Below, one piece after another: positions 61,139-64,000 of a stretch of DNA of 64,000 bases. Source of the stretch: Spirosoma luteum DSM 19990 (GTDB lineage Bacteria > Bacteroidota > Bacteroidia > Cytophagales > Spirosomataceae); NCBI RefSeq assembly GCF_000374065.1, contig NZ_KB893268.1, positions 2,273 through 66,272 of the forward strand. Direction: 5' to 3'. A program made the translations under genes and the position numbers. The notes beneath the pieces were generated by a model, which did not search any database, was not told where the DNA came from, and was given only the letters and a program-made list of their open reading frames with translations. Every line of letters starts with the position of its first letter. Positions within the stretch are counted from its first letter, which is position 1.

Positions 61139-62179
61139 TCAGTGTTGATGGATTCGTTTTGGTTTCGACGAGTTTCGGGCCACTAGTTCGGCATTCATGA
61201 GTATCTGAGCGGGTTCATCGGGAGACTCTTTCAGCTTTTTTACCAGCAGGCTAACGGACGTTTGGCCCAATAGGTCAATGGGTTGTTTCAGGTAAGTAAT
61301 GGGGCAGTAATAAAGGTCAAATGCTTCGGCCTGCCCAAAACTGACGATGGCTACATCATCCGGTACGTTCAACTTTTGTTCGTTCAGGTAAATCAGTCCA
61401 TTTATTGCCAATCCGTAGGTGGCAAAAATCAGCGCATCAACGGGTTTATCGGTCTTTGTCAGTTCATCAATAGCCACCTTCGCTTCCTGTTCGATGTGGG
61501 TGAATCTGATTTTTTTCAGATATCCTTTCTGAAAGGGCAACCCGCCATCTTTCAGCGCGTCCTGATACCCCCGTATCCGCTCCTGCATATGGAACATAGC
61601 CGATTTGTAGGCAATCATACCAATGCGTCTGTAGCCGTTGGTAATCAGGTGACTGGCCCCGTCGTAAGCAGCCCGGTAATGGTCGGTCGACACAAAATCC
61701 GTTTGCATATCCGGAAAATACCGATCCAGCAGTACAAACGGGATATTCTTTTCTTTCAGCAACTGTACCTGTTGGGCCGAGTCTTCGGCCGACACGATAA
61801 TAAACCCATCTACCTGCCTGTTAATCAATACATTCAGCAAATCCCGCGACTTGTCGGCGTTCTCATCCGAGCTGCCGATAATGACCGTATAACCATTACG
61901 TTTGGCTTCGTCTTCAACAATCCGGGCAATATTGGCGAAAAAGGGGTTCGATATATCGGCGATAATCAGGCCAATAGTCTGTGTTTTTCCGCTTCGTAAA
62001 CTCTTCGCAACGTGATTGGGCTGGTAATTCAGGGCGATGGCTATTGCCCTGATTTTGGTGGCAATTTCCGGCCCTACCCGACTCTCTTTCTCTTTGCCGT
62101 TCAGTACATACGATACCAAAGCCGTAGAAACGCCCGCTTCCTGAGCTATGTCCTTTAACGACGTTCTTTTTGCACTCAT
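61139..62179 (-). CDS. LacI-family transcriptional regulator
   Basis: The 346-residue protein has the LacI helix-turn-helix at residues 6-55 (SLKDIAQEAGVSTALVSYVL, then NYQPNHVAKSLRSGKTQTIG hinge) and a periplasmic-binding-like sensor domain (GLIIADISNPFFANIARIVE, SSDENADKSRDLLNVLINRQ, VDGFIIVSAE). It is a local repressor, or possibly activator, of the downstream sugar-acid genes. Its effector is probably a pathway sugar acid. It likely regulates itself through the operator at 62206-62221. Confidence 0.92.
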   Translation of the reverse strand: MSAKRTSLKDIAQEAGVSTALVSYVLNGKEKESRVGPEIATKIRAIAIALNYQPNHVAKSLRSGKTQTIGLIIADISNPFFANIARIVEDEAKRNGYTVIIGSSDENADKSRDLLNVLINRQVDGFIIVSAEDSAQQVQLLKEKNIPFVLLDRYFPDMQTDFVSTDHYRAAYDGASHLITNGYRRIGMIAYKSAMFHMQERIRGYQDALKDGGLPFQKGYLKKIRFTHIEQEAKVAIDELTKTDKPVDALIFATYGLAINGLIYLNEQKLNVPDDVAIVSFGQAEAFDLYYCPITYLKQPIDLLGQTSVSLLVKKLKESPDEPAQILMNAELVARNSSKPKRIHQH

Positions 62180-62205
62180 CGGATAATAATTATGGACAAA
62201 CTTAT

Positions 62206-62221
62206 GCTTAATCGGTTAATC
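62206..62221 (-). promoter_or_regulatory. LacI-type operator upstream of lacI
   Basis: GCTTAATCGGTTAATC differs from the 61110 site at three positions and keeps the TTAAnCGnTTAA core. It too follows a TTTTTTG -7-like element on the minus strand. Located 26 bases upstream of the lacI ATG, fitting autoregulation. Confidence 0.55.
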
Positions 62222-62418
62222 AAAAAAGTTTTTTACTTTTTTTTGTATTTTTTTACAAGACTGGAGGTTCGCCTATCAGTAAGCTGTCCTACAGCCTTAT
62301 ACAACCAATTCAATGGCGAATGCGCAGAAGAAGCACCAGAACAGGAGTAGAGGGTCTCCCTGAGTCAGAAGTTGTAGATGATCCATTCATATGTCTGAGC
62401 AAAAAGCAACTCATCGGT

Positions 62419-62461
62419 AAATCAGAAAGCCGTCCTGATGCGCAGGACGGCTTTCTGATTT
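62419..62461 (-). terminator. 19-bp perfect hairpin after amidase
   Basis: Arms 62419-62437 and 62443-62461 are exact reverse complements around ATGCG, 20 bases past the amidase stop. Strong stem; no long T tract. Confidence 0.75.
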
Positions 62462-62480
62462 AATGTATTACAGACTTGCC

Positions 62481-63989
62481 TTATTTATAAGCTTCCGGAA
62501 GTTTACGGGCTTTGGTGGCCTGCTCGTAGGCGTGGCCCAGTTTCAGGAGTTTGTCCTCTTCATACGGCCGGGCAATAAATGTAATACCAACGGGTTCGCC
62601 GTTGGGCCGGTAACCCATGGGCACCGTAAGACAGGGGTAGTTGGCCGCTGCGGCAAGGCCCGCGCTTCGGTTATTGATGGACAGGATTACATCCAGTTGA
62701 TGCTGCTGCATGGGCTTTTCGAAATAACTGACCCCGTTTTTGCGGATACTGGTTCGCAACTGGGCCATTTCGTCCGCACTGATGTTGGTCTTGAGTACGC
62801 CCCCAAAACGGCCCTGTCCGTAGGGCATTCGGTTGGCCGAGTCCAGCTTGTTATAGGCTACAATATCGGCCACCGACTGGTAGGGAAGCGAACCCGAGCC
62901 GTAGTTCTTCATGTAGTTCGGAAGGTCTGCGGTCATGTCGGCATTCAGCAGCGTACTGAAGCCTTCGTTCGTGGCCTGCTCCAGCTCGATGTCGATGACC
63001 GTGCCGCCCAGCGAACGGATTTTCTCGACTGTCGCTTTGTACAGCGAGTCTTTCAGGAAGGGTGTATAAGCACCAAAGCGAACCCCTTTCAGGCTGCCCG
63101 ATTGTAGATCCTGCCAGTAGGTTTTGTTTTTGGGGTTGCCTTTTGTAGCCGGATCGGTGGGGTCTTCGCCCGTCATGGCGGAGAGTAGAATGGCGGCATC
63201 CGTAACCGTGCGGGTCATGGGGCCGGGCGTATCAAACGTACTCGAAATGGGCACAATACCACCCCGGCTCAATAAACCTGTTGTGGGTTTGAGCCCCACC
63301 AGCGAGTTGGCACTCGCCGGCGATAGAATAGAACCCGACGTTTCGGAGCCTACCGCCCCGGCGGCATAGTTGGCCGCTACGGTTGAGCCACTGCCCGAAC
63401 TCGACCCGCCCGTGTCGAACTGTTTCCGTCCGTAGGGGTTCAGCGTCTGGCCACCCATAGCACTGTAGCCATTAGGACAGTCCAGACACATAAAATTGGC
63501 CCACTCGCTCAGGTTGGCCTTCGCCAGAATAATAGCGCCTTTCTCCTGTAGCCGATCCACAATGAAGGCATCTTTGGCCGAATTGTTTTTGAACGCCTGC
63601 GCCCCGGCAGTAGTGGGTAATCCCTCAAAATTGATGTTATCCTTCAGGATAATGGGCATCCCGAACAGGGGGTGGGTAGCCTTTGCTTTGTTTTTATCCC
63701 GTTGGCGGGCTTCAGCTACAGCCTTCGGATTGATAGAAATCAGGTTGTTCAGGGCTTTGTTCCGGTCGTTTTCGTAAGTAAGAATTCGGTAGAGATACCA
63801 CTGCGTTAATTTTTCGTAGGTCAGTTTGCCGGATTTGATGTTAGCCTGCAACGTGGGGATATCCTGCTCCAGAATGAGCGGTTTGAGGGCCTGGTAGTCT
63901 TGCTGCGAGAAACGGCCCAACTGACCCGCCATGCTCTTCCAGAGGTCGTTTTTATCCAGGTTTTTAGACTGAATAAGTTTATAGCGCAT
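62481..63989 (-). CDS. Amidase signature family enzyme, possibly partial
   Basis: This Ser-cisSer-Lys amidase has Lys in GMPIILKDNIN, the Gly/Ser-rich loop TGGSSSGSGSTVAA with the cis-Ser and the nucleophile in GSETSGSILSPAS. Other blocks are LAKANLSEWANF and FDTPGPMTRTVTDAAILL. Length from 63989 is 502. The frame stays open to the window edge (64000) without a stop, so the real start may lie outside; secreted relatives have a signal peptide just before this point. GatA is unlikely since no gatB/gatC adjoins and the N-terminus has an extension. Substrate unknown. Confidence 0.85.
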   Translation of the reverse strand: MRYKLIQSKNLDKNDLWKSMAGQLGRFSQQDYQALKPLILEQDIPTLQANIKSGKLTYEKLTQWYLYRILTYENDRNKALNNLISINPKAVAEARQRDKNKAKATHPLFGMPIILKDNINFEGLPTTAGAQAFKNNSAKDAFIVDRLQEKGAIILAKANLSEWANFMCLDCPNGYSAMGGQTLNPYGRKQFDTGGSSSGSGSTVAANYAAGAVGSETSGSILSPASANSLVGLKPTTGLLSRGGIVPISSTFDTPGPMTRTVTDAAILLSAMTGEDPTDPATKGNPKNKTYWQDLQSGSLKGVRFGAYTPFLKDSLYKATVEKIRSLGGTVIDIELEQATNEGFSTLLNADMTADLPNYMKNYGSGSLPYQSVADIVAYNKLDSANRMPYGQGRFGGVLKTNISADEMAQLRTSIRKNGVSYFEKPMQQHQLDVILSINNRSAGLAAAANYPCLTVPMGYRPNGEPVGITFIARPYEEDKLLKLGHAYEQATKARKLPEAYK

Positions 63990-64000
63990 GCGCTGGGATT

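Larger units (their letters stand above)
62180..62480. other. lacI promoter region and amidase terminator
   Basis: The gap contains the operator at 62206-62221, an A/T-homopolymer stretch at about 62222-62256 that probably holds the lacI promoter, and the amidase terminator at 62419-62461. No gene is seen. Confidence 0.5.

Noticed and set aside
41246-62179. Polysaccharide utilisation locus in the strict sense
   Set aside because: There are two SusCD pairs but no glycoside hydrolase, polysaccharide lyase or sulfatase, so a monosaccharide or acid-sugar locus fits better.
62222-62256. A/T homopolymer runs as a terminator
   Set aside because: No stem-loop adjoins; the position upstream of lacI fits a promoter region better.

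Overview
The window reads as a chromosomal segment of a Cytophagales bacterium, most likely Spirosoma or a close relative. This is inferred from two SusC/SusD-type outer-membrane uptake pairs, GC-balanced coding sequence, the Bacteroidota -7 promoter element TAnnTTTG in front of several genes, and familiar Cytophagales proteins such as DUF4159, DUF1361 and the Wzi-like barrel. No rRNA, tRNA or CRISPR array was seen.

Region 1 (1-15.3 kb) mixes housekeeping genes with mobile-element debris. It holds a five-PAS histidine kinase, a PA14-OmpA cell-envelope protein, MtaB (tRNA methylthiotransferase), an esterase, RsmE, a DUF4159 protein and a fatty-acid desaturase. Between these lie a decayed IS3 transposase, a truncated IS701-like transposase, a frameshifted IS110 transposase and a HicAB toxin-antitoxin pair.

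Region 2 (15.8-41 kb) is mostly core metabolism in short transcription units: a DEAD-box helicase, an SDR, a PhyH-type dioxygenase, a PAP2-like protein, an isolated nuoH, asnS, a SixA-like phosphatase, VOC and PLP enzymes, xerD, aroQ, marC, glutamine synthetase, a DJ-1/PfpI protein, a regulator-membrane protein pair, dgkA, a DUF1361 protein, an EEP phosphatase, a 2Fe-2S protein and a Wzi-like barrel. Small lineage-specific proteins lie between them. Several gaps carry a modular family of palindromic repeats; a second, heptamer-based repeat supplies part of one signal peptide.

Region 3 (41.2-62.2 kb) is the most interesting part: twelve consecutive minus-strand genes behind a LacI-type regulator. 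They encode three enolase-superfamily acid-sugar dehydratases, all with twin-arginine signals, two SusC/SusD pairs of different SusD subfamilies, a PQQ dehydrogenase carrying its own cytochrome c domain, a secreted galactose-mutarotase-like protein, 2-dehydro-3-deoxygalactonokinase, KDPG/KDPGal aldolase and a hexuronate-type MFS transporter. The inferred scheme is outer-membrane uptake, periplasmic oxidation of an aldose to an aldonate, periplasmic dehydration to a 2-keto-3-deoxy acid, import by the MFS carrier, then phosphorylation and aldol cleavage to pyruvate and glyceraldehyde-3-phosphate. Matching palindromes upstream of the first enolase gene and of lacI are candidate operators. The window ends in an amidase that may continue past the edge.
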